The notes under the pieces were generated by a model. It was not told the origin of the DNA, did not search any database, and saw only the letters and a program-made list of their open reading frames with translations. This document shows positions 12,818 through 23,556 of a DNA stretch of 64,000 nucleotides, in pieces. Each line of letters opens with the position of its first letter. The stretch's first letter is position 1. Source of the DNA: Adiantum capillus-veneris (taxonomy: Eukaryota; Streptophyta; Polypodiopsida; Polypodiales; Pteridaceae); contig CM043967.1 in assembly GCA_014529385.2 (NCBI GenBank), positions 87,593,278 through 87,657,277 on the forward strand, written 5' to 3'. The translations under genes and the position numbers were made by a program.

Positions 12818-15800
12818 ATGGGAGCCGCGAAGTCACCGGCAAAGAAGAAAAGAATGACCATCAATGATTACCTGGAAGAAGTGGAACCCTTTGTCATTCC
12901 AGAAGGAACACTAAAGCCCACCAGCACATGGATACAAGAAGATCTGTTAGAGTCCAACGACCTAAAGATCTACCAAGGAGTGTTCAAAGACACTGAAGGC
13001 AATGTTATCGAGCTACCAATGCTGCCACGAGAACTAAATGAGTTCGTAAGAAGCAAGATGGCCGAGTACTTGGGGAAGATTGATCTCCACAACTACTTTG
13101 AAGCAATACCCGCAGGTGTGGACATAAAGAGAGTCTGGGAGTTTGTGACAACAATCAAAGAGGATGGAGTGGCCAAAGTAACAGATCTACTAGGCAGGCC
13201 AAAAATAGAGATAATCATCACTGAGCAGGTTGTAGCAGATGCACTAGACCTCTCCAACAAGGGGGATAGTGTAACAAAAAGAAGAAATGAGGTAAAGGTG
13301 TACAATGAGAAGAAAGGGAATTACACCTTTGAAGATATTGCCAACCCAATAGTGGAAATCATGAGACATTTGTACAACCAATACTTCCACATGTGTACGA
13401 AGAGGCCACAGAAGTACAAAATTCCGCCAGGTGCAATTGCCACGACATTCACTTCGGCAATGACGAAAGGCACCCAAAGATAATCAATTATGCGGCATAT
13501 ATACACGGCATCTTAGTATATATGGGTAACAAGAAGCCAAAATATATTGTGCCAGGAGAACTAATCACTAAGGTGATTTATGGGGCACTACACGCAAAAG
13601 GAAGGTGGCCTGAACCCCCGTCTCAGAACGATTGGCTGAGGCTAAAAGAAGACAAAGAAGACGAGCCCCAAAGAGCACCAAGGGTGGCTACAAGACTGAA
13701 AAGACGGCTAGAGCCGGTTCAAGAGGAGCAGCCGGAGCAAAAGAAAGGAAAGAAGGAATTTTCCCAAGTACCTGCAAAAGAAACAAGGTCACAAAAGGCG
13801 GCAAGATTAGAGAGGCTGATGGAGAGCTTCCGAGCAGAGAGAGCCCTCAAAGGTATTTAAGTGAACTCTGGAAGCCATCTCTAGAAGCTATGTCGGGATC
13901 ATCCCAAAGAGTGCAAAGGGACAAATTTGAGGACTATATCAAGAACTTTGAGATTCTTGATGCCGCATGTCCCTTTCACAGAGGAGGAAGTGGAGAAAAT
14001 ACGACAAAAACTGCTAGATGAGCAAGAGAGCCAAGAAAGAGAAAGAAAAACTAAAGCAGACAGGGATTTAAAGGGCAAGCCTACATCTCTATCGGCCATC
14101 CATAAACCCAGTCCACAGCCCTCACCACCGCCCTCACCACCTCCTAGCAGCCCTCCACAAGAAGATAAGGAAGCTGAAGATAAACCAGAAGAACGGGAAG
14201 AGGCCCAGAAAGAGCAGAGCGAGGAGCCAAAGCCAAAGGAAGAGGCTAAGCCTCGAAGTGAGCAAAAAAAATTAGAAGATTCTTATCACAAGTTTTTGGA
14301 CCTACTAGATGCAGGATACACGAAAGAAGAAGCCGCCACAGTTGCATTCGACTTGGCAAGCACATGGCCTAAAGAACAAATGCAAGGCATCAGGCTAGTG
14401 GAATTAAAAAAAATTGCCATAGATACAGTGGATGTGCACCCGTCCTCCAACGACTGGGACATGGTGATGACAAAGCTAACCGGGTTGAGAGCGCAATCCA
14501 TGGCTTCAGAAAGAGAGATGGCAGCTCTCAAGGACATTGAAGTGAAGATTAAGAGGGAAGTAGATTCTCTACAAGGACAAAGCCAAAGGCAGAAAGAGAG
14601 GGAAGCGGAGCTACAGGCTAGCCTAGCAAGGGCACTGCAAAGATGCCAGGCAATGGAGAAAGAAAATCAAGCAGCCGCAAAAAGAATGAAAGCAGTTGAA
14701 GAAGAATTTCAGCAGCTCAGCAAATCACTGCTAGATGCCGAGAAGGAAAGAGATAACCTGACACTATAGCTGGCAGAAGAGTCTAAAGAAGTAGAAGCCA
14801 TGAGAAACGCCAAAGAAAAGGCGGCAATAGATCAAGAAGCCAGCCAGGATGAGGTCCTTGAGCTCAAGGACCAACTCAATGTAAAAGATCAGACCATCCA
14901 AAGGCTGCGAGCATCACCTGCTAGAGTCAGAGCTACTAGCTCGACTCAAATCACTACGGAGAGTCAACTCTATGAAGAACAGATGCAAGAACTTCACAAA
15001 GAGCTGACTCTAGAGAAAAAGCAGAGATTAATGATGGCAGAAGGATCTATCGTCATGCAAACAAGAATGGAAGAAGAGAAAAAAGCCCTGCAAGAGGAAG
15101 TAGAAAGTATGAAAAGAAAGCCAGAGGAGGCGGAGAGGATAAACGCTGAACTAAATAACCTCCTTGTGAATATGGGCGAAGAAGCGGAAACGAAAAATCA
15201 AAAACTCTTGAGGCAAATAGAGGAGTTGAAAGGACAACAAGCAGGAGAGCAAGAGAGCACAGGGCCAGCAGCCAATGAGGGCATTGACTTAGAGAATGAG
15301 GCAGATCTGGTGGACACGCCTATGCAAGAGGAAATCCTAGAAGGATCCTCTCAAGAGCCACAGGATCTAACATAGGAAGAGGAAGAAAAGTTGCGTAAAG
15401 CAATAGAGGTGGAGCTCAGAGAGACAACAAAGGAAGCCTTGAAGTGGGAGCAGAGGGTTTTAAAGTCTATGACCATTCAGAAGATTGACGACAGCAACCT
15501 CAGGCACGAATGGCTTCAACCCTCTCTCCCATATCCATTGCTGAAATATGAGGCATCCACCATCAACAAGCGGATAAGAGAAGAGCCGACCGTACCACTT
15601 TACAATGCAGATACCTCACAAACTAGAAGGGGTCAGGCTAATTGTTGATTCTCAGCCAAAGTGGAGGAAAGCCTGGCTCACAAAGTACCCACAATACCTA
15701 ATCCACTTGGTAGAGGCACCGAAAAATATCAGAGACAACCTCAGCTTTTGTCCTCTACCAAGGATCAGGACGTGGAAAGCACAGGAAATCTTGCAAAGGA

Positions 15801-16230
15801 GCCAACCACTTGGCTGAATCACCCTAAGCTGTCGGGCTTGAAGGCAGGTGAGAGAATAAGTGTCCAATACATGGTGAAAACCCTAACGAGCGCCATCAAA
15901 TTGTTCACTGGCTCACCTGACCTTACATGCATTATGATGAAGAAAATATGCAAAACCCTCTTAGTAGTGTTTGAGACTTTCAAGCCAGGCCAGGTGACTG
16001 ACAACATCTTTTTCTTCCAGGATACTTACAAATGCGCTTATGATCTGTCTAGTCAGCCTTCCAAGGAGGTCATACATGCGTTGTATCAAAGGATAATGTT
16101 TCTACCATCCTATCACCTCCAGGCCTTTGAAGAAGCATTCTACACAGGCTTCTTCACAATAAACACAGATATTTTCGGCCCGACAATGATGAACCTGCAT
16201 GCAAGATACGAATCACTGCTAAAGATGTGA
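12818..16230 (+). pseudogene. Accessory coiled-coil reading frame of element C (no gag or pol)
   Basis: A protein of roughly 1,100 residues read through several defects; function not recognised. The ATG at 12818 opens a globular basic domain in frame 2. Near 13470 the frame shifts to 1, near 13850-13965 it passes briefly through frame 3, and TAG codons lie at 14767 and 15373 with another shift near 15640-15800. Visible parts: Lys-rich N-terminus; a mixed alpha/beta segment weakly like the ORF1 domain of plant Athila-type elements (a hunch only); a Pro-rich linker with PSPQPSPPPSP; long heptad-like Glu/Lys/Gln helices (14500-15350); and a final globular part ending just before the polypurine tract. 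It takes the place of gag-pol or lies in the env position of a deleted element. Confidence 0.6.
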
Positions 16231-16286
16231 GAAACGATACGATGAAGAAGCAGATCAGTGGCGGCCATGTCGGGGACGACATGAGC

Positions 16287-16300
16287 AAGGAGGGGGGGAG
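16287..16300 (+). other. Polypurine tract of element C
   Basis: AAGGAGGGGGGGAG runs directly into TGTTAGAAG, the LTR start. It fixes the strand and the LTR edge. Confidence 0.85.
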
Positions 16301-17252
16301 TGTTAGAAGTTGGACACACCCCACCGCAACTAACTACTCGAAAGATTATTATTTTTGTAATTATTCATTCATTGAGGAAAACGTGATCTTTCACCTTGTA
16401 AATATTGGGACTTATAGAAGTTTCCAGATTGTATCCCAGTTTTGATAAGTTAGATTGAGTAGATGGTTGATTTTGGAACTTTAGGGTTTGAGAATTCTAA
16501 GGTATATATACGACTTTTTGACCTTAATGAAGCACCCTTTTGTAATTTTTAAAACAAGTTTTGAAGTCTGTGAGTGAGAATACTATGTACGAGAGAGTGT
16601 AAGCTTCATCTTAACGCTACGTGTGCACTGGTGGTCGGAATTGAGTGCGGAGAAGTGCAGCGTGTTGCCCCCGACAAGAGCTACGCGCCGACACCTACAT
16701 TGCGCGTGTACGGTCCGGTTTTGCAAGCTCCTTCTACGAGCTTCATTTGGTGTTTGGGTGAGCATACGTTGTTTGGGTGAGCATACGTTGTCTGATTTTG
16801 CATTGCAGCATATCCACGCATTCACATTGAGTAGAACTACACATTAGGCACTTTAGATTTCGGAAACGAAGACCTGCAAATTTCGGCCAGACATTCTACG
16901 TGATTTTGCACAGTGTGTTTTGGGTTGGGATTTTGGTTCATAGACCTTAGGGAGAGCGACCTATTGGTGTTAGTAGGGTCTCCTTCAAGTTATATGGTGT
17001 TTCGAGATTGTTTGATGGGTGTTCGGCTCTAGAAAGCGTTTTAGGAAGTTTCCTCTTATGCACTCTTGAAGGCTGTGACTTAGACAATTGGTAGAGACCT
17101 CTGTAGGAATTAGTTAGGAGTCGGTCGAGTGTAGGTTGACACCTTATGCTTGCTTCCACACGCCTGCGGGCGCGAGCTTCGTCCTTAGCTGATATTATAT
17201 GTTAGGTGAGTTCTCGCTGTGCTGACGTCCGTCGCGACGTATCCATCCAACA
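16301..17252 (+). repeat. 3' LTR of element C
   Basis: 952 bp, TGTTAGAAG...CCAACA, closely similar along its length to 58928-59874. In the latter the same end is followed by a PBS, confirming the boundary. A TATA-like box is at 16503-16510. It is followed by copia gag sequence, so element C inserted into the copia element. Confidence 0.85.
16503..16510 (+). promoter_or_regulatory. TATA-like box in LTR of element C
   Basis: TATATATA about 200 bases into the LTR. The matching position in the other LTR (59129-59136) is also TATATATA, which supports a real U3 promoter. Confidence 0.5.
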
Positions 17253-17354
17253 GCAGCAAAACAATTTTAGCCTCATTGTGGCTTGCATAAAGACCTTGCA
17301 GAAAGACCTCCTAGAATATCCCAAGCCTGTTTTGTAGATTTTGTTGGAAAAACG
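17253..17354 (-). pseudogene. Ty1/copia gag, distal fragment
   Basis: On the minus strand this short piece reads as the part of a copia Gag that follows the fragment at 25967-26277, with the typical STKQAWDIL and, after a frameshift, LYASHNEAKI patterns. Element D separates the two. Taking out D and one five-base target copy brings the reading frames into line. It is flanked on the left by the LTR of element C. Confidence 0.65.
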
Positions 17355-17747
17355 TGTTACGGCATTAGCCGCACATACGGTCCTGCGGAGGTCTGGACAC
17401 TGCGGATCAGTAGTCATGCGGTATGCGGCGGCTGTAGCGGCAGCTCTTCATGGGATATCATGGAACAAGAGTGTGTGCACCGTTCCCGATCTGCGCTGGA
17501 GCAACGGTTGTATATGGAGGGGCATACCTATCTTTTGATGAAACTTAACCAATCTCTATGATATTCATGGCATCTACTGTTTTAACTCTGAGTCTAGATT
17601 ATACATGAATGAAGCAAGAGGTGTTCTGTGCCTGTGTACTGTGTACTTTCTTCTCTTGTCATTCTATATGTTGATGTTCATATAATGTAGTTACGGGTAA
17701 TCATTCCCGTAATGCCTATTGCTCCTGTGTGGGCAATAGCCATTACA
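17355..17747 (+). repeat. 5' LTR of element D
   Basis: 393 bp, TGTTACGG...CCATTACA. It has the same length as the 3' copy and differs at a modest number of positions, mostly transitions. Confidence 0.9.
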
Positions 17748-17749
17748 TC

Positions 17750-17769
17750 TGGCGACCACGATGCGTGAT
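17750..17769 (+). other. Primer-binding site of element D
   Basis: TGGCGACCACGATGCGTGAT begins two bases after the LTR end. The TGG start and placement fit a tRNA primer site; the tRNA was not identified. Confidence 0.6.
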
Positions 17770-17791
17770 GGACGGCCTGCGATGAATATGC

Positions 17792-19672
17792 ATGCGCACT
17801 AGGTCGCAGGGTCCGCCTGACCCTGTGGTTCCAATTTTAGGAAGACGTCGGAGGAGAGGCGGTTTAGATGAATTTGCTTTTTCTTCACCACAGATTGAGG
17901 AATCTGTATCTCCATCACCAAGCCCGGTGCGTGGTAGGCGGTTACGGGGAGCGAGACGTACTCCACGCAGTCAGTCATGTCCTTCTGTCGTACGTTCATC
18001 CTCACCCACACTGGTTGCTCCACCACCGTCTCCAATTAGCAGTCCGAGGGTATCTCCGCCACTGTCTCCACCTCCTAGTGCTCCTAAGATTTTTCCGGGA
18101 GAAGTAGGAGCAGTTGGGCAAGGGGTGATGGCTCATCCGCAGATTAAGTATAGTCGGTTTTGAGGTCTTTAGAGTGAAGACCCGGATTCACATTTGCGCC
18201 AATTTAATAAAGCTTATGGATTGAATCATCCTGGGGTGGTGATTCCTGTCCATCAACAATCATTGTTTGAATCTACACTCTAAGGGAAAGCTGCGAAATG
18301 GTTGTCCGAATACCCTGATGATCATTTTCATACGTATGCCGACAGATCCATAGCGTTTCTACGAAGGTTTCGAACGGAAAAGACAATCCATCAACATTTG
18401 GAGAAGCTTCGAACGCTCCGGCAGAAGTCATTGCCAGTGGAGGATTACGCTGCAAAATTGAGGATGCTTTTGCACAGGGTACCTCTGGCACAAAGGCCGG
18501 CAACCGAAGTACTGAATATTATTTTTTGCGGGGGCTCAATAAGGATCTCAGAAACCGCTATGGCAACAGTGGATAAGGTAACTACTCCACTAGATAATAT
18601 AATCTCTAGGGCTGTAGTAGTAGCAGGAGAGGCCTTAGAGGATACGGAATCTCCAAAGAAGTCAAAGAAAAAAGACAGGAAGAAATCTCATCGCAAGTCG
18701 CAAGACAGTGGCAGTGATAGTTCGGAGTCGGAATCCACAGTATCAGATTCCTCAGGCTCAGGCAACAGCGATTCGGGGAAATAATCGGAAGAGACACCGC
18801 GGAAAAAATCTCAGTGTCACGGGAAAGGTGTTTCATCCGGATCGTCGAAATCGGCTGCGGTGGCTAAAAGTCTGAAGGAACTATGGTGTACCCAATGTCA
18901 GAATCCGGGCCATGCTGCTCAGGAGTGCGTAATGAATCAAAAGTGGTGTGGGATTTGCATGACCAATACTCATAATACAGTGGAATGTTATATCAATGGC
19001 CGGGGTCGTCGGAGTCGAGGGGACTCTTCTACCTGGAAACAACCACAGATAGGGCAGGGACAAGAGCCTGCTATGGCGATGGCTCATGCTCATACATTAG
19101 AGACGCCTGTGCAAGGTCTAGCAGGAGGACGGGGTCAAGGGGGAGGACGAGGTCCCGAAAGAGGTGGCCGAGATCCTAATCGCCCCAAGACATGCCTTTT
19201 CTGTTTAGGGGATGGACACAGGCGATGTGAGTGTACTGAAGCTATGGAATACGATCGGAAAAAGCAGGAACGCGTTGTAGGAAAACAGCCTAGTGTGGCT
19301 ATGGTTCAGATTGAAGGACTGGAGGAGTTTGATGCAGGGGTTTCATTAATCACGCGTTCGGGTAAAAATGTGGTTCGAACTCCCGATGCCATGAACATTC
19401 CGGATTTGACAGTTCAGGAAGAAGTGAGGAAAAAGACTGTGGCCTGGTTGCCACAATCCGCACCATCCGTGAAGACAGCAGGACCATCGAAATCGACTAT
19501 GAAATTGACTGTGGGCCTAGAAATAGGGGAAGGAAAAGCTGGAAATAAGAATGATATTAAAGAACAGGAGGATTGGAATTCAATTTGGCAAGAGGTCCTC
19601 ATGTCACCAATTCAAGTACCTCTGGGTTCATTGATGAAATTGGTCCCGAATTTCCATAATGCATTGCTGTGA
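17792..19672 (+). pseudogene. gag: Ty3/gypsy Gag with three zinc knuckles
   Basis: One frame (frame 2) from the ATG at 17792 to the TGA at 19670, interrupted by stops at 18161, about 18173, 18281 and 18782. The N-terminus is Arg/Pro/Ser-rich. A capsid-type segment with the W-x-E-Y and H-x-F-x-x-Y pattern of retrotransposon Gag follows at about 18290-18640, then a Lys/Ser/Asp/Glu linker. Three CCHC knuckles, each with 2-4-4 spacing, come next: CTQCQNPGHAAQEC (18887), CGICMTNTHNTVEC (18947) and CLFCLGDGHRRCEC (19193). The tail leads in the same frame into the protease, so Gag and Pol were probably one polyprotein. Confidence 0.85.
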
Positions 19673-19741
19673 CAAACGAACACTGAGCTGAGGGAAGTCG
19701 CCATTGGGAAAGTTGAAAGCGAGGAGGATGATTCAGTCCCT

Positions 19742-21466
19742 TTGCCGGCAGATAGGATCATGGATACCCGCATTCCGGAGCTTTCAGTTCGATACCATGG
19801 AACATACATTGACAAGGTACTATTGGATGGTGGAGCGGGAGTAAACATTATCACCCAAGCAGCTTGTGAGCATTTTGGTCTCAGTCATTGGGAGCCTGCA
19901 CCCTTTGTAGTCCGCATGGCAGATCAAAGAAGAGTGCAACCAGTGGGTTTACTTTGGGGCATTTTTTTGGATGTGGCGGGCTTATCCTTTGTTGTTTCCT
20001 TAGTAGTCTTGAATATTGAAGATCATAATCAGGATTATCACATTATCTTGGGGACACCCTGGTTACGACAAGCGAGGGAAAAGCATAATTGGGAAGTAAA
20101 CATGCTTACAGTAAAGAAGGGTAGAAGAAAAGTGTGTGTGATGTTGGGAACATGCCGACAACCAGTTCAGGCAGCATGGCCGGTGATAGCAGAAACAGTC
20201 AATATGGTGGAAGGATTAGAAGAGGATGAAGAGGAACAATTTCTCAAAGCTAATCTGGATTTGGTTTCTTTATATCTTGTGGATATTTCTCTGATTCCGA
20301 AAGGGAATTCGGTGGTGGTTTCAGGAACTCTAACAGGAATAGGGGAGCAACAACAGGTGCTTCCAAGTCCTGAATCATTGGAGGACGTGATTCAGCAAGA
20401 ACGAGCGTTTGAGGCGCAAATGGGAAAAATTACAAGGGTTAAAGAAGATGAATTACATAAGGTTTTTCTTGGGGAGAAAGCGGAGTCGCAGCCTATATAC
20501 ATTAATAAGCAACTGGAGGCGAGTTTTAGAGATGATTTGATCAAGTTACTGGCCGAGTTTAAGGATGTTTTCGCATGGGAATATGCGGATATGCAGGGAT
20601 TGGATCCTAAGTTTTATCAGCATACGATCAATCTGAAACCGGATGCGGTGCCAGTGAAGCAGCACTCATATAGGATGAATCCGAGTGTGGCAAAGCAAGT
20701 TAAGATGGAAATTGATTGCCTGTTGGAAGTGGGTTTTATTACCCCTATTGATAATCCGGAGTGGATTTCTCCAATTGTGGTAGTACCAAAGAAAAATAAG
20801 CAAATCCGAATTTGTGTGGATTACTGGAAATTGAATGCAGCTACTGTTCCAGATCCTTTTCCTCTTCCGTTTTTGGATTCCATTTTGGATGATGTAGCAG
20901 GACATGAGATGTATACTTTTTTGGATGGATTTAGTGGATATAATCAAATCCGAATGGCATTGCGGGATCAGCCAAAAACAACTTTTATTACCGCATGGGG
21001 TGTGTTTGCCTGCACAGTGATGTGGTTTGGATTGCGGAATGCACCTTCCACTTTTCAAAGGGATATGTTTCAAATTCTTGGTCCTTATTTGATGGATTTT
21101 ATGAGAATTTTTCTGGATGATCTCAGTGTTTTTGGAGCGAAATTGGAGCATTTGAAGCAATTACAGTTATGCTTTATGAAATGCAGAGAGGTGAAATTCA
21201 GTTTGAATCCTTTAAAGTGTGCATTTGCTGTTCGCAGTGGCAGGCTACTCGGGCACATCATTTATGAAGATGGTATTTCTGTGGATCCGGATAAAAATGT
21301 CGCAATTATGGAAGCGCCTCCACCGCGGAATCAGAAACAGTGCCAGATTTTCCTGGGTCAAGCTCGTTGGCATGGGAGGCATTTGCGGTTTGTCGCGCAT
21401 TTAGCAATCCTGATTAGTCAGGTGGCTCATGCTATAGAAAATGTGACTAGGCTTTTCGGAGATTAA
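19742..21466 (+). pseudogene. pol: Ty3/gypsy protease and reverse transcriptase
   Basis: 574 open codons in the gag frame. The ATG at 19742 is simply the first after the TGA at 19670. The protease active site is LLDGGAGVNI (Asp 29) with IILGTPW near 101. After an acidic spacer the RT follows: WISPIVVVPKK and the ICVDYWKLN box, first catalytic Asp 395 (FLDGFSGYNQ), and YxDD as FLDD (Asp 459-460). The frame shifts by one base near 21455, where the sequence continues into RNase H in frame 1. All key residues are present. Confidence 0.9.
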
Positions 21467-21882
21467 AACTTCATCTATCCAAAGCTCCGATTATGCTTGC
21501 ACCGAATTGGGGTCAGGATTTTCATGTGTTTGTGGATGCTTCGGATCGTTCTATTGGCAGTGTGCTGATGCAAGAACAAAGTCAAGGATGGCTCCGACCT
21601 GTCTATTATGCCAGTAGACGATTATCATCTACAGAAAGAAATTATTCCGTAATCAAAAGGGAATGTTTAGGGATGATTTATTCAGTAAAGAAATTCCGAC
21701 ACTATCTGCTGGGCAGACATTTTTTCTTCCATGTGGACCGTTCGGCTCTTTTATACCTGGTAAGGCAACAGAATTTGACGGGAAGATTGGCCAGATGGGT
21801 GCTTTTGCTGCAGGAATTTGACTTTGAGGTCATACATCGGCCAGGGGCCCAGCATGCAGTGGCTGACTCCTATCTAGGTTAG
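21455..21882 (+). pseudogene. RNase H domain of element D
   Basis: Frame 1 continuation of Pol with the retroelement RNase H pattern: Asp in FHVFVDASD, Glu in KRECLGM, Asp in FFHVDRSALLYL, and a terminal AVADSY where ADALSR-like motifs usually stand. It would remove RNA from RNA-DNA hybrids during reverse transcription. It ends at a TAG near 21880, after which the frame shifts again. Confidence 0.85.
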
Positions 21883-21889
21883 ATTCCGA

Positions 21890-23556
21890 AGAGCCGCCGA
21901 CGGGTGTAGCTGATGAATTTCTGAATGCGTCTCTGTTTCTAACAGGAGTAGCTGCAGAGGATATTACAGTCCCGAAACAGGCAAGGGTCATTCCTAGCAT
22001 CCCATGGACATGGTATGAGGAGATGTTTCATTTTCTCGACAGTGGCGAAATGGCTTCTTTCTTATCTAGCCATCAGAGGAAATGTATGGCTATCAGAAGC
22101 AGCAATTTTGACATTATTATGGGAAAGCTCTATTATCGTACAATGGCAGAGGTGTTACTCAGATGTGTGCTACCACAGGAACAGGAAGCAGTATTAGAGG
22201 AAGTCCATACTGGTATTGCGGGAGGTCACTTTGCAGCATTAATCACAGCTCGAAAGGTTCTCCAATCTGGATTATGGTGGCCCACATTGTTTCAGGATGC
22301 GAGAAATTTTGTGCAACATCGTGATGTGTGTCAGCGGTTGGGGCAACCTACCAAACGGTCCAGAATGCCTTTTCAGCCAGTTCTGCCTTTGGAGCCTTTT
22401 CAAAAGTGGGGTTTGGATTTTGTTGGTCCTTTTAAACCACTGGCAGCTCACATAGGAAATAAATATATCTTGACAGCCACGGATTACGCTACCAAATGGG
22501 TGGAGGCATGGCCTTTGAGAGATAACACTGCAGTTTCTGTGGCGGGATGCTTATATAAGGATCTTTTCTAGATATGGTTGCCCTATTGAGCTGGTTAGTG
22601 ACAGGGGAAGTCATTTTTTGAATAAGGTGATGGAGAGAATGCTACGGTTTTATTTTGTATTACACAGGAAATCTTCTCCATATTATCCTCAGGTGAATCG
22701 GCAAGCAGAATCAACCAATAAGCAATTGATTCGGATTTTAACAAAGTTGGTGAATATGCATCGAACGGATTGGGATGTGAAACTTCCTTCCGCATTATGG
22801 GCCTATCGGACAGCTTATAAAGTGGCAACAGGGTTGACTCCTTTTAAGTTGGCATTTGGCATAGAGGCAATCACTCCGGTGGAGCATGTGATTCCGAGTA
22901 TGCGGATGTTGATTGCGGATCGGCTTCTTCTGGAGGATTCTGTGATTTATCGATTGGATGTTTTGCAGGAACTGGACGAAGAGCGGCAGAATAGCTTTGC
23001 GGTGCTGCACAATCTGCAGTCTAGGCGAAAAAAATGGCTGGATCACCCGAAAGCATGGCAATTTGTTCGGGGACAGCTGGTCCTGGTCTTCAATTCCCGC
23101 CTTGGAAAGATACCGAGGAAGCTTAAATTACGGTGGTCAGGACCATTCTGGATTTTTCAAGCGTACGGACCCATCTCTTTTTATTTGGAGGATTTACGGG
23201 GGCAGGTTATTTCTGTGCCGGTCAATGGTTTCAGACTGCGCCATTATGTTTCACCTACCACGATTCAGCGCCCCTTTGCTGTGGTACAAGAGCCGAAAGC
23301 CGCCCTAATCATGATTGGGGATTCTTTTGCATGCAATCTTGGAAAGCAGGAAAGGATCTATGATGGTTCTGACACCGTGGATCGCCCTATTTTGGGAACT
23401 CATTGTGGAAAGGTTACTACTACATGCAAACGATTCTTATTGTGTTTCTCTTGTTTCATGTGTCACGCGCTCTTAGTTCTATACTCTCTACTCCTTTATC
23501 TCATCGCCACTTTGACAGCTTCTCTCCTGCAATGTATTCCTTTCACTCCTGTATAG
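21890..23556 (+). pseudogene. Ty3/gypsy integrase with hydrophobic C-terminal tail
   Basis: Integrase read from frame 3 (22023-22571) into frame 1 (22618-23556) through a one-base shift near 22570. The zinc domain has both His (VHTGIAGGHF), but the first Cys of CDVC is Arg (HRDVC). The core shows DFVGPF, TDYATKW and, after the shift, SDRGSHF, then QAESTNK with the catalytic Glu. The C-terminal domain has the basic WSGPF-type box. Unusually, the frame runs on to a 30-residue hydrophobic stretch (about 23430-23535) before the TAG at 23554. Confidence 0.85.

Larger units (their letters stand above)
12354..17252 (+). mobile_element. LTR retroelement C, 5'-truncated, gag/pol-less
   Basis: Partial leader, accessory frame, polypurine tract and 3' LTR in plus orientation. 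The LTR family is shared with element E, which has a normal gag. C is therefore either a non-autonomous derivative with its own coding region or an internal deletion that removed gag-pol. Confidence 0.65.

Noticed and set aside
20666-21160. 164-codon open frame on the minus strand
   Set aside because: It is antisense to the reverse transcriptase of element D, whose motifs are clear on the plus strand.
23430-23556. Hydrophobic tail of integrase as an envelope glycoprotein
   Set aside because: There is only one hydrophobic stretch, no signal peptide and no Cys or glycosylation pattern; kept only as an oddity.
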